From the NCBI GenBank assembly GCA_023055505.1, contig JALIRH010000003.1:30940842-31004841 (forward strand): a DNA stretch of 64,000 nucleotides, given 5' to 3'. Each line of letters opens with the position of its first letter. Position 1 is the stretch's first letter. The stretch is from Callipepla californica brunnescens (taxonomy: Eukaryota > Chordata > Aves > Galliformes > Odontophoridae). Both the position numbers and the translations under genes were made by a program. Under the pieces are notes generated by a model. That model did not search any database and had not been told where the DNA came from. It worked only from the letters and a program-made list of their open reading frames with translations. Below are positions 12,398 to 26,000 of the stretch, piece after piece.

Positions 12398-14533
12398 CAA
12401 AACAAGCTGTGTGCAGCCCAGCCTTGGGATGAAACATTCACTGGCAGCTATGGAGTATACCCGGCCTGTGACATTTAAAGATAGTATAGTTCCCTTTAAT
12501 TTTCTGGGCTCTAAGAAGTGTTCTAGTAGGTTCCTTCTTGTTTCTATGTGGTCTACAGTTCCTCCATCACAGGAGATTACCAGTATACACTGGCCTTTGG
12601 CCACTTCTTTGGGTCTTATTCCCATTAATACCTAAACTCTGTGGTGATTTAGGAATCTCATGTCTTCACTGGTACTTCTTCCCTCAGGATGCTGATGCTC
12701 TGTGGCAGTTGCATGTCAGCATTCCTGCTATGCAGGTCATTCTAGTTACCATTTGCCTAGATTTTTGGCACTCTTGCTTAGTTTAACTGACCCACAGCAA
12801 TGGGGAGAGCCTTCTGCATCAGTCTTCACTGCAAATCCTTGGCCTGCAGAGAAGTATCTGGCTAGAATATCCCAGTTCCCTTTGTCCTACTTCTGCAAAC
12901 CTTGCATGTTGTCTATATTTTCTTACCAAAAAGAGAATTATTTTAGATTAAAAAAAAAAAAGAGTAAAAAGAGAAGGAGAGGAAAGCAGATAAGCAAAGG
13001 CAAAACAACATCATAAGCTTACTGAAATGGTGGAATCAGAGGATAACATAAAGCTCATGAAGAGGAAGATACAGATGTTGTAAACACATGGAGAATGTAG
13101 CATCTGCAGTGGTACCTACTGCTGTTCCAAGTGCTACTGCCCATGGAGGGCTGCATGTATTACATACTCAGTGCCCACACAGTATTTACTGCTCACTTGA
13201 TTTGCTTTTTTTCTTGGGTCTTTTCTTTCTGGTGATTCTAATGGCTACAGTCATCTACCTTGTGCACCACAGTATCCCATTGCCATGCACACTGTCAAGA
13301 AGATTCATTGTATGCATAAAAAAGATGGACAAACCTGTATAATAATATGATCTCGGTCTCTGATGGTCTAAAAAAGTGAGAAATCATCAGGTTCAAATGA
13401 CTGCCACACATTTGTAAGCATGAGGACTAGTGATCATTGGCTGCAGAATCCACTTCTGCTACTTTGTTGTCCAAGCCTCAAAACAGCATGCCTTGTTCAT
13501 GCTATTACCATTCAAGAGGAGGAAATGTTCCACTTGAATAAACATCTCTGTTCTGGGTTTGCAAGAGCTAAAATACAATGGGAACATCTTCAGTAAGAAG
13601 GGAAAGTATTGGAAATTCTGGGATTCAAAGATACATCATACAAATTAAGAATAAAAGGGTGTAGGGGAAATAGTATTACAGGAGGATGAACTCTGAGAAC
13701 ATGCAAGACCTGGAGCCTATTGGCAGGTTCCCACTGGCCATTGGCATTACTGGATGCACCATTCCCATGTCATATGGTCAGGAGACGTTACAGGGAGCAC
13801 CAGTGTATGTGGCTGGGCAGTACAATGCATGTGACAGTGAGTTCTGTACTGATGGCTGCTGATCTGACAAAACTTTCTGGGTGGGAAGAATCTGTGTTTT
13901 GTGATACAGGGATGGGAAGGCTGCCTGAGTGAAATGAGAGATCAGAGAGACACCAATCTGCATATGGGCTTCATGTTTGGGCCACAGTCCTTCACCCTAA
14001 TTACTGTAAGAAGAATATTTACCCTAAATGTCTGTCTCTGGATCAAATTTCTCATTCCCTTTACATGTTAAGTCTCACCTTCCCTATACTTCATGCTGCC
14101 AAAGGTGCATCTTCAGGGTGCACTTACACGACACAATACTGCCTTTGCAAAGAGTTTTGTGTTTGTTTTTTTTTTTGTCAGACCTAATATAACTTACTCA
14201 TACAGCTAGGTTTTTCCCAGGGCTTAAGCTCATTTGACCAAAGCTACATCTGCCTGATGCATCCTGGTGTCATAATGAGAGCCTGTAAGGCACCTCCATT
14301 ATCAAATTTCCATCTCCCCACAGCCTTTATTTCAGAGGAATTTCTGGCCTTTGTTTTATAAATCTGAGTCCTCAGTTCCCTCTTTGATGACTGTTTAATC
14401 AGGTAGTTTAGCCTAAAATAAAAATTCTCAAAATGGCTCCAGAGGCAGCTCAGAATTAATTGTAAGCTATCCATCTAGAACTTCTTCACGATAAGAAATT
14501 ACCCAGCGTTATTTTTGGTATCATAAAATTGTT

Positions 14534-14552
14534 AAAAAAAAAAAAAAAAAAA
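14534..14552. repeat. Poly(A) tract, 19 bases
   Basis: An uninterrupted run of 19 A, about 210 bp upstream of a second, longer A run. No transposon body was recognised before it. Confidence 0.9.
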
Positions 14553-14761
14553 GAGGAAACTCATATGTTCGGTTAAAATGAGAAAAGCAAGTCTACTGAG
14601 CAGATGCTAACCCAGTCAAATCCCTTTCCTAACCTGGCATGTACTATCTTATGTCAGAAAGATACATTGAATCCAGGAAATTTAGAATTATGATTGAAAT
14701 GACAAGAAAAAGAAGAGCACCAAATAACTGAGGAAAATACATTCAAATTCCCAACTCTTTT

Positions 14762-14763
<2 letters not shown>

Positions 14764-14792
<29 letters not shown>
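14764..14792. repeat. Poly(A) tract, 29 bases
   Basis: An uninterrupted run of 29 A, the longest homopolymer in the window. Bird CR1 elements do not end in poly(A), so if this is a retrotransposition scar it would come from another source such as a processed transcript. I could not identify a body upstream, and no clear target-site duplication flanks it. Confidence 0.9.
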
Positions 14793-14796
<4 letters not shown>

Positions 14797-17700
14797 GTGG
14801 AAAATTCCAGAAATAACGCAGTACCTTGGGTCATTCAGAACAAGAAATGTAGCTGGTACTGCCCCAAGTGAAAATTCTTTACAGCAAACTGGAGAGCAGC
14901 GGCATCCAGTAGCATTTTATTTCTAGCTGTACATACTGTGCTGAGATGTTACTTCTAAAGCATTCAAGTTTTTTTCTTATATGAGAGTTTCACATAATTG
15001 CAAACAGCCATAAATTTTGGCAAATGCTTTTCTTTTTAAAGATGTTAATACAATACTGTCCTTTTGTCCAGATTCTGTACTCACAGTATATATAGGTGAA
15101 TGGATTTTGCACTTGGAGTGGTGAGATTTTGGAATAGCTTATCAGGCTGATAAGCATCGCTGTTTTTCCACCCTTGTGAGCATGCAAGGAGTTAAAAACA
15201 TCACAGCAAGTTAATTACTCATAGGCTCCAAGAGTGGTGCTGGTGCTGATGTAAGGGAAATGTTGTGCATACAACCTCTTTTATATTTGAGATTGATAAA
15301 CCTGAAAGCACATAGATGCACATGCATACACACGCAAGTCCTACTGCTGTGCACTCAGACAAAACCTGCTCTGTGTGCAGTTTCACTTCTCCATGCAGCT
15401 GGGAGTGTGGGGGCTGTGCCTGGCTGGGGACTGTCAGTCACTGAAACTTATCCCTGAGGGACTATAATTACCCAAACCCAACTGTTCAGGAAAGGGTACT
15501 AAAAGCAAAGAGGTCTGAATAATGAGTTCTTCCTAATTACCCATGGGTTTCTGTCTTCAAGAAACTGTTTGATCAATTCTCTTCTCAGAAACTCTGAAGC
15601 TAAAGTTCACACTGTGCTGAGGGGGGTGAATCCCATTGTGTTTGCTTTCTTCAAGTATCTACAGTGGCAAAAGCCATTCTTCAACCTCATGGCTCTGCTA
15701 GAGATTAGCAATACTTTGGCTGGAGAGTGCTATGTACATACAGATAAAATGCCAAAAAAAAAATCAGATGTTATTCAGAAATGTATCTATAAAGCACCTC
15801 AGCCTCTTGTGTCCACAAATTCAGATGAATATCTCAGGATGGCAAGCTTTCCCGTGACAATTTCCAAAATGCCCCCTCCTTAGTGAGCCAGAAGATCCCT
15901 GTGAACCACTTAGAGTGCTATAGTCTCTTCTTGAGACCTGGCCTGCAGGTGCTCCTGCAGCATTACCCCCACAGCTCCATGAGACTGTGGTTGCAAATGG
16001 ATTACTTTGTCACTAGTGCATGGCCTGATATTTCCAGAGTCTGTCCCCTTTTCCCTTTTGCTATAAAAAGAAAGAAAGCCTTGGAATACTTCCTCTATAA
16101 CAGTGGCTCATAATATTTTTAGCTCATGTTCCCCTTTCTTTTCCGTATTAATACATCCCTTCCTCCACTTCTTACATCTGCTGACCTGTCCTGATGCTCT
16201 GTATCCCAAACCTCTAGCCTTTCTCTCAATAACTGACCATTTAACTCACCTTTTCTCCAAGAGAAGATCAGTGATCCCCATCCTGCAGCAAAGGCAGCCC
16301 TGCCTCTGAGCTCCTGGCCATTGCTATGTCCATCTGCCTCCACCCATATCTCTCTTGCTCCCCATGCACTGGCCCTGTGGCTTGGGGTACCTACCTCAGT
16401 CTTCACCCTGCTACTCGTTACAACTGCACTCCTACCTGCATGCCATTATTTATTTGTTATTCAAAGTGTGTGGGCTTTGATATTTTTATTCAAAGCATTC
16501 TTGCTTTTGCTGTTTGCCTGGGCAAGTGAAACTTCAGAAGCAGGCCCAAACACATCAGACTCAGTAGTGAGATGGTTGTACTCTTTTAAGGAAGCTTATA
16601 CAGTGATAGATCTCCAGAATGAAACATGTAGTTAACATTCATTAGATGTGTTCATGTCAGTGAGTAGACCCAGACACTCTGACATTAAGAGAACTCATAC
16701 AACTGTGTGTGCACTAAGCAGATATTCAATCACTTCAAATCTTCATGAGTTAAAGTCATCTTTAATGGCAGTCCACATTTGCAGTTTGGCCTGAATCATA
16801 AGAATGAGCCACTGGCAGTTTTTTCAGCTAAAAGAATGGGATTTGATCAATTTCAGTGGAAAGACAGCAAAGCTCTTATTGCCTCCATTGAGCTGGAGAA
16901 AAAGACAAAAGGAGAAAAAGAGTAAAGAGATTTTTCCTGCTGTAACTAATCATTGCAAACATAATTATTTCTGATGAGTTTTGTAACTTTCAAAAAGCTA
17001 AAAAATACATGATTTGAACTTTAGTAAAATATTGCCTTTGACTTTGAATACACAGGTTATTTTCACTGAAAAGGAAGATTTTTCAGGTTATTATAAGCAG
17101 AAAAAAAAGGTTTTCTAATGGAAATCCCAGAAAAACCTCAGCTAAAACGTTCTGTACCAAGACAACTTAGAAGGAAGAAAAGCTTGGATTCCACATATAC
17201 TGAAAGTATATTTTTAAACAAGCTGTTCTTTATTGTATTGAATCACATTGTTTATATGTTTTTCCCTTTACAATTTTATGTGGTTTAGACAGAGAAGGCA
17301 GGAACAAAGAAAAAAAAAAGGTCAAAACAAAGCAACTTAAAAATGAACTCAGATTCATTCAAATGAGTTAATCAACAAATGCTGTACTTCAAAATTGTTG
17401 GAAAGGACAACACAATGACTTCATTAGACAGGTTATTATAAAAATACAAAAGTACAAAAATACAGACTAACTGAGGCAAATACTTGGTGGAACCATAGAA
17501 AATACGTACCAGCCATTAGAGACAGCTTTCCTTCCCTTCAGCACAGGCAGTCCAGAATGGACAAGATGTGACATTTTGGTTGTAACAACTAAAGACCAAT
17601 GGATAGGAAACACATTTCATCTTTTTCCTTCTTGCCATACTGCTTGATTGGCATTTTTGATGGAGTAGTACTGACTCTCATGGTCTTCTCCAGACAATTC

Positions 17701-18251
17701 CTTGTTTAGACTTCAGGGAGCCCAAGAACTGCACAGCTCATCAAATCCCACAGAATTCATTCTGAACTACCACTGTCACCTATTTCCCTTAGCAAAGAGG
17801 ACATTTACCACTGGCAAAAAACAAACAAAAGCAAAAAAAAAAAAAGAAACAAAGTAAAAGAAGAGCTGTGGCCTTGATAACCTACTAAGACTAGTGATCT
17901 ATAAAGAGAGGAGGTAATAAAGCAATATGGGTACTTCTTCTTGGTGTTCCTATGAATGATAGCTTGTTCTTCTTTGGTTATTTCTCTGGCACAGAGAAGG
18001 CAGAAACACCTGGGTCTCACTGCTCTAATAAACAACAGCTTGCAAGTGGTGTGGCAATTAGATCCATACATGAATTTGGAAATACAAAGCAATTATGAGT
18101 AAGAGCCATATGTTTCCCTGTGTGACAAGTGAAAAGGTGTGCAAAGAGCTAAGATGTGCAGAAAAATGATTAATACAATGAGCTGTACTTTCTATGAGCT
18201 TTCTGTATCTGTCACAGAGGGTAATAGCTGTTCAGAGATAGAAAATATGTG

Positions 18252-18278
18252 TTTTTTGTTTGTTTGTTTATTTGTTTT
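18252..18278. repeat. TTTG tetranucleotide microsatellite
   Basis: A TTTG/TTTA run of about six units. The interruption pattern (three GTTT units, one ATTT, then GTTT) is shared with the TTTG run at 34741-34775. Confidence 0.8.
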
Positions 18279-21200
18279 CCCATACAATACTATGCATTAC
18301 TTTAACTAGACTGTTGTCTTTAAGGTAGCCTAGTCCTTTATTTGGAACTACATTACATGGAATATTGGAAAGAAAAACTGTCAAAAGAAATTAGGGTGCA
18401 ATTTAGATCAGCTTTACCAGAAAATGCATTCATATTTGCTTCAATGCTATGCTGATCCAGTGAGAAAACTGATTTGCAGCTGGTTTAATAAGAGAATGTC
18501 AGAATCCACTTGTTAGGACAGGGAAGGCAGCAGATGGATCTGTGGAATTGTTTATGTTCATTCTTACAAGAGTGGAGATAAAATCTGGGGTTTCTAGAAA
18601 AGTCTTGCCTAGTGGTTCTGATGGCCTTTGGGCTCTAGGGAACCTTTCCCATAACATGAGGGTCAGGGACATGTGAGCATGAGTGCAGTGTCACCCCCAC
18701 ACAGCACTCTGTGCTGGGGCTGTTCCATCCTTGTCCCCATCAGCTATTGCAAATGGTGTCCCCAGTTTCAACACAGGGCTAGGCCTCCATAAACTGCCCA
18801 GTTCAGCTGCCCACCAGGTTCATCAGGCAGGTTTCCATAGCAGTGGGAAGAAGCTACACATGTGCCTTGCTCTGGTGACCAGGCAGCACAGGATAGGGTC
18901 TGAGTGTCCAGTAACCTGTGCTCAAACTAAGACTTTCCTTAATGTATATACTTACATATACAATATATCTTTTTTCTCTGCATTTCGTCCTGTGTCTTCT
19001 TTGGTTCTCATACACATAATTTATATTGTTTTTATTGGCTAAATATTGATACATTTAGCACACATGGATGTTCTGATCACTAGTCATACCTTTATTCAGT
19101 TGAAGTGATATCACTGGATACTATATTTGGATATTGGTCCACATTTACACATGGTTTCCTCCACACAATACTTGGCGTATTTATTGCAGGCCTCAAAAGA
19201 TGACAGCCGTGAGCTTTCTGCTTGTTTGGTCTATTATTAGTTGTGTTTCCAGGCTTATTATTACTGCCTTTATGCAACTACAGCAGTTAGATGTCACATT
19301 TCTTAGGTCTTAGAAGCAGTGCTTTGACCTCCTGGGGTGACTTCTTCAGCTCATTTGTAGCACTTCAGTATACAGTTGCTCATGCAGTACTAGCATGGGA
19401 GGACCAAGCACTATGTTCAATTCAAGGTTCAGAAATAAATCTTCTATGCAAACAAACAGCTGTGTAAATGATACTGATATCTGATGTAGAGGGAAGGGTA
19501 TTTAGAAACTGAATTGTTAAAATAGAGGGAAGCTGAAATGCAATGAAACCCAAAGCTACTGAATGCCTGTGTGGATTGCCATCATCCTCTGCACCCACAA
19601 AGCAGAAGGGAGGAAACTCACTGAACATCCCTGGACACTGTAGAAAAGAATTTGGAAACACCCTAGCAGCTCCAGGGCAAGATGGTTAAAGACCTGTTTT
19701 GGAGGCAGATCTGGGAGTAGAAGCATTTAAAATCTCCAAATGTGGCTGCTGTCTTGTCTGTGAAGTGTTGACTTTTAGAAGTACTGACATCAAACCTCTC
19801 CCTGACAGTTGAGCACTTTCCCATTATCCATCTGCAGAAAATGTTGGTATATACATTTCAGTCACTGGTAAGAAGTGCATGTGTGCACCAGCCCCTTGTC
19901 AGTCTGCCCTCGGGACTCAATCTGCCGCATGTGTCACCCAGGCTAAGCATAACAGATGGGACCAATGGATGAATACTTGCCAGTAACAGAGATCAAACTA
20001 GGAGTTGTATTCCTGTGGCTGGATGAAAGACATAAAGAGGCAGAACAACTTTCTAAACCTGCATGGCTGACAGACAACCTGCATGTCTCATGAAACAAAT
20101 TCTACTGTTCCCTAGGTGGATGGGACTGTCATTGCAGAACGTGTGTGCAAACACGTGAGTTGCATTCTAGACTTGACAAAACTGTAGAGTTTCTGGGTCA
20201 AAGAGAAATTCAGGTTTTATAAATGTGTATTTTGTCCCTCTCATCTCATTTATTCTTTGTCTTCTATCCTGCATTCATTTTTCCATTTATCTTATCCACG
20301 CTTATTTAACTTACACACTCAGAGACAGAAATAAAATTAAATGCTCTGAGATCAGTATGATGCATTAGTATTTCTGCTTGCATGTGCTAGTTGCTTTTCT
20401 CAACTTCCTGGCTACTGAACGGTAACTTCCACGGGTCAGAAACTGTCAGCTAATCTTGTACAACAATGATCCATCCACAGTTGTCTTAAGACACTAGCAC
20501 AATAAACATGAATAATGGTAATGATGATACATCCTGCAGTGTCACCCAGTTAGCTTCTCTTTGACCTATAATAGATCAGTGAATTTAACTTGTGGCTTGG
20601 CCATTTACTTTAGAGGGTTCTTGCACCCTACACTTCAGGAAGGAAAATTTGTTTCCAGAGCATCTCCGGGGCTTATGCACCTCTGAACCATCTCCACCCA
20701 GGGCATTAAAACCATGATATTATTCCTAGGAAATAGTGGAAATGAAAAACAAAGACAGATTTAAACGTGCTTTGATGAATTTTGCATTGATGTTCTTTTG
20801 CACTGTGGTATAAAATGCATTTTGGCTAGGTGGTTCGAGTCCTCTCTGCAGAGTAAGAAACAAATCTGTTCCTGACAGTCCTTCACAATTCCATGCCAGC
20901 TTTCCTGCGCTAAGACTCAGGAGGATGAGAATACAAAATATTTTGTCAAAAGGAATAAAAACAGCATCCTACGGTTTAAGAGCCATACCAGCTATTGTCA
21001 GAGTGATACTATGGCATCCCAGGGTCCACTGGAAGTGAACCTCACTGGGAAATGGTGGAAGTGAGGTGGTTCAGTCTTTCCTGCCACGTTACCTCCTCTC
21101 CTGTGGGATTGGCAACTGCCCCAAAGGAGCTGGAAATCACTATCTCTGAAGCAGAACATTTGAAAAAAGAAAGCAGTTTCAAATGGGCCAAACCTACTCT

Positions 21201-21414
21201 TGTTCATATCTTGTAGAAGGGTGTATGGAAGGACGGCGAACGTTTTCTGGTCCTGAGCCCCCACCAGCTGGGAGGGGGAACCTGAGGACATGTGATGCAC
21301 AGAGAGGTGGCAGTGCTGAGGTCCTCCAGATGGACATTTCCCAAGGGATGGGTAGGTATGTGTCTGTTTGGGTGTCACTCATCCACAGCCAACATCAGTG
21401 GAGGTTGCTGACAG

Positions 21415-21472
21415 CTGGGAGGAAGGGAAGAAGGAAGGAGGAAAATAAAAAAAAAGAAGGGAGTGGGAAGTC
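21415..21472. repeat. Purine-rich tract
   Basis: Nearly 55 bases of almost pure A and G on the plus strand, interrupted by single T bases. It is low-complexity DNA that could form triplex structures. No gene relation is seen. Confidence 0.65.
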
Positions 21473-22080
21473 TACACAATCTTTCAAGTGCACATTTTAG
21501 CTAGAAGGAATTTGTTAGAAGAAAATTGTTCAGACTCCTTCCACTCACAGTTCCTAGGGGCAGTATATTTAGGATTTTTGCCAGTCAGTGTTGATACCAA
21601 TCCATATCTTAAACTGATTCCAAATATTGGGGGCATTCAGTTCCTATCAGCTATTTTCATAGAGAATGTCCCATAAGCCTTACTTTCATGGGGACATCAG
21701 AAGAGAGTCACCCTAAGTAACCCCAGCATTGTACTTCACTGCTGTAAATAATATCAGGAGCCTGAAAGCATGTGTGAGGCAGGAGCACCCTCAGAGACTC
21801 TGGAGGTGTAAAGCAGCACTGGATGGGTAGCTCAAAGCAATTAAGTGGTGGGTTTTGAGATGAGTTTGGTATTTCCCTGTAGGGTAAGGCTGTTGTTGAT
21901 AACTGAAAATTAAATGTCTTTTGCTAGTCCCCTCAGGGTGACAATACCTGTCAGATGTATCCATCTTGCACTCAAATCTCTCTGACTTCCTCCCACTCTT
22001 TAAAGTAATAGTTATCTTCAACACCTCTGGGCTTGTATACTGTCCCTGAGCTGAAACACACCTTAAACTGCCATCTACTG

Positions 22081-22135
22081 CAAGGAGGAAGGGGGTAGAG
22101 GGAAGGGAAAATAAAGAAAAGGAGGAACAAGAAGC
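22081..22135. repeat. Purine-rich tract
   Basis: A second A/G-dominated tract, about 650 bp after the one at 21415, with a similar order of GGAAGG blocks followed by AAAATAAA. It is low complexity with no coding meaning. Confidence 0.6.
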
Positions 22136-23030
22136 CCACATAAAGTTTGTTTGTTGGTAAAACTTTTCTTGCTGAGGAAACTGTTCTTCCATGTCACCAT
22201 TCCTACTTCTGAAAAGCTTTTCCTGCTATCTATCTGCATCTCATTTCAACATATTGCACAGGCTGAACTCAGTATTCAGTTTAGGCTTTCAGTGCTGCAT
22301 AGAGCAGGAACCTTCAAATGTCTTAGAGACTCTTCTATTTTGGCAACCTAGCACAATGTTTGCTTTCTTACACAAAATTCACAACAATATTCACATGCAT
22401 TTCTGCAGCACACTCATTGAGCCAGTCATTCCTGACTGCTTTTGCACCTTGTTCCTCCTCAAGAGCTGTAGCCTGCATTCCTTTCTATTTAGTAGCACCT
22501 AGCTTCCTAGATCTCATTCTGCCCAAGGTCATTCTGTGATAGAGATTTTCTCTCCAGTCTCTTGCTTGGCGTCTTCCTACACTATGTATTATGGTCAGAA
22601 CATAAGCAAAAGCACCAAACAGCAGTGGTGACAGGGAAGACTCTACAGTCTCCTCTGTTTGTCCTTACATTTTGACCAAATAGAGGTTTCCCAAACCATT
22701 TTCTTTACTACTTCCTACACCATGCTTTTCCAGTTTGCTTATGAGAATCTTTTCCAAAGCCCTTATAAGCTGAAATGCTGGACACCAATGCCTTTCCTCT
22801 ATCTGCAAAGCCTCAAACCTGTTGCAGCAGGAAATTAACTATTTACCACAATTTGTCCTTGACAAATCTATGTCAATTCCCACACTTTTTATTTTTTCTT
22901 ACCAGGGAAAGCAGGTTATCCTGCTGACTGGTCATTGCCAGTCAGTTCTGTAATCCCTGAGATCATTCTGTCTCTATGCCTTTCAGAACAGAAGCAAGGC
23001 TTACCTTTCATCCTTCTTCACCAGATCTTA

Positions 23031-23061
23031 AAATAATAATAATAATAATAATAAAAAAAAA
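23031..23061. repeat. AAT trinucleotide microsatellite with A tail
   Basis: About seven AAT units followed by nine A. In one frame it reads as a string of isoleucines then lysines, which explains the odd composition of the short open frame over it. Confidence 0.9.
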
Positions 23062-26000
23062 GTGGTTAATGACAAATATAATTAGACAGGATCTTAAATG
23101 GTGTAGGGTGACTTGCACTGGAAGCCACAAATGTGAAAATATCATACCAACTGATACATCCTAAGCCAACCTAGTCAAAACACCTATTACATTTGACTCA
23201 GTTCATGCAAACTTGCATTTTCCTTGTCTTCATCTGAGATTCATAGTATTAAAAATCACCCCTAATCTAGTTAGAGAAACACGGACAAAGAAGAGAGGGT
23301 TTCTGGCTTAAAGAGCATTTTATTTTTTTCACTCTTTCAAGGAAGTCTTGGAGAATGGTCCCTGTCAAACTTTATAAATTCAAACAGAGAACTGTGGTGT
23401 TTCCCTAATCCCTAACCTGCTATGCTGTGGGTGCACAATCCTCCATGGGACTAAAGGACAGAATAGTGTGCCCTTCATTACTGACAGCTTGTCATCACTA
23501 TGCTAAGAAAGGCACATCTTGCACTCCTGAAGTTTCATGAAAGGATGATGAATAAAAAGTTAGTCATGATACCCAAAAATGGGAGGTCAATGCCTTCTCC
23601 ATGGCTGCAAAACTGAATCTCCAAAAAGGAGCAGAAAATGCCCTTTCCTTTCTGATGTGAGATTCCTTCACAGTTAATTTGTTGAGGTCACTGGAATTAT
23701 TCCTGGTAGGGATGTGCTGAGAACAAAGTTCCAACACAAATTTTGTTAGAAAGCATTTAGGGAAAGCAAGAAATGGAGGTTTGTGCTTACAGCAAACATC
23801 TGTGCTTGACTGCATTACCTTGTGTAAATATGTGCCTGAAGTACAGACACTGTACAGAAAAAAAAAAAAAATCTATAAATGTGGAATTCATACAATAGAG
23901 GGTCAGTGGGGTTTCGTGCTATAAAACTAAGAATAATCAGAGCTGCAATCAAGGTGCCTGGAGATATAGGTGGCAGTAATTAGCTTCATGCTGGGTTTAA
24001 AAGATAATGTATTAAATGTAATCATCAACAGCTCATGAGACAACAAAGGACAAGTTCAGATAACTAGTACATTGAGGAAGAAGGTATACTGAGTCAGCAC
24101 TGTGTGAGACAATTAGTTTTCCTTCTGCCTGGTTCTTATTAGTGAAATATGATGGTCATAGATGCGCTCAAATTTGAAGAAAAATGATGTTTTACATCTT
24201 GCATGTGGTATGTTGTCTTTCATGGTGGGAGCACCAAATATAACCAGTGCAGGGTTTAAGTTTCAAGCCTGAAACTGTTCCCTCTCTTAGCCTTTTGAAA
24301 ACCAGGTTTTCCACTTCTCCCCTGTGTGAGGAAGGTGCCTCGTGGTGCTAAGGCAGCAGGTAGGTGCTTATGAGTAGTGGGCAGATCCACGTCTCCACTT
24401 CACCTACTCTTCTCTGCTCCCCAGAGATGTTCAAGCCACTCCAGGATGATGGAGAGCCTCCTGTCTTCCAGCCCTGCTCCTGGGAATGCTCTGCCTGAGG
24501 CATGACATAGTGAGGAAAAAAGCAGCCCAGTTCCAGCTAGGGATGGAAATTATTCTGGAAAGGTGTTCATGAACCAGAAGGTGAAAAACTGTTGGTGTCA
24601 GCAGGAGAAAGAGACTAAAGAGGCAGATGGTGTCAGTTAAACAACCTGGGATCACAATGCTGCTTCTCTTCTGAATGATTATCAAGTACCCTGATTGTAG
24701 ATTTTGGAGTAGTTAAGGGAGCTGCTTATTCAGGTTCATGTTAAAGATGGCTTTGTAACATTTATTTCTCAGTAGGATGAGAGACTGATGCTTGAAGAGA
24801 TGCTGGGTGAATTATACACATTTGAGAAGGTTCCTTGTGCACGTGGAATGAACACAAGGTGTACCTTTTCTCTGCTAGGTAAATGGAATATTTCTGTTTC
24901 CAGCATAAAACCAAGAAGTTTATTGTTTGTGCAGGAAAGGTCATTTTAGTCATTTTATTTATAGTATACGAAGCTGAGACAGTGGTTTCAGAAGCAATTG
25001 CTACTGGGTGTTAACCTGTAGCATACACCAGCTCCATGTCATTTGTAGAATCGGACTTGTGTCCCAAAATGATAATCCCAAAAGCTGGTTGGCTAGACAT
25101 GGACTGTCTTCATGAACCACTGATTTTCAGGCTGAACAGGGTAACTGCTATGCTGAATTAGAGATTCCTTTCTCAGAAGCAAGCTATGAGCTTAAAGAAA
25201 TGCAACAATTAATGGGGAGACTTAAGTTCCTGGAGAAATAGGAATTATCTTCATTTTTCTTTGACATGCTCATTACCATTGCAGGTTCAGTAAAGACGAA
25301 GCTGAAGGTCACTGAAAAGAAGGAAAGATTGAATCTGAAGTACTTTATCACTGAAACTGCAGCATTTTCCCCTTACCAGTTTTTGAAACCTAAATAGTCA
25401 TTATATTTCATTGGTGCTTAGCTTATCTGTTCTGTTCTATTTTATTATTAGCAAGTGTGCTTATCAGGGTATAATTGCATGGCAGAATGAGAGCAGAACG
25501 ACTGTCTCCTTGCCCAAGAGCTTCAGAAGACTTCCAGCTGCTTTGGAATCATACAGTAGGATTGATAAGTAGACCAAGTAAGAGGCAGAGTTGAAAAGCT
25601 CTGTTATCCATCATAGACTCATTTTTCAAACTGTATTTTCTTTGGTTGTAAGGATATGATGTGTGCAATTTTGTATAATACAAAACGTATGAAACAAATG
25701 ACATTTTGTCTGTTTCTATTGTTGTTTTGGGAAAACACTTTCCTTTTTCAGCTAAATGTTCCCAAATTATTCCAATAGCTTCTTAAATTACCCTTACACA
25801 GCTACTAGCAAAAACATTTTTATAGGAAACAAGGAAGAACACAATATTGAGAAATAAAATACAACGTGTGGGAAAAGTAACAGGGAAAAATAGTAACGAT
25901 CTTTTTATCTATACCATACAAATTTTATGATATATGCTATATATACCCTATTTTATCAGTGCCTCTCGGAAAACTGCCAATATACTAGCCTAATCAATTA

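Noticed and set aside
21791..22192. 133-codon minus-strand open frame
   Set aside because: Low-complexity composition, partly over a purine tract, with no recognisable domain; chance length.
25128..25140. CAGGCTGAACAGG, like the antisense of the CR1 FSLE block
   Set aside because: The match is only about 13 bases and the sequence on both sides does not continue as CR1.
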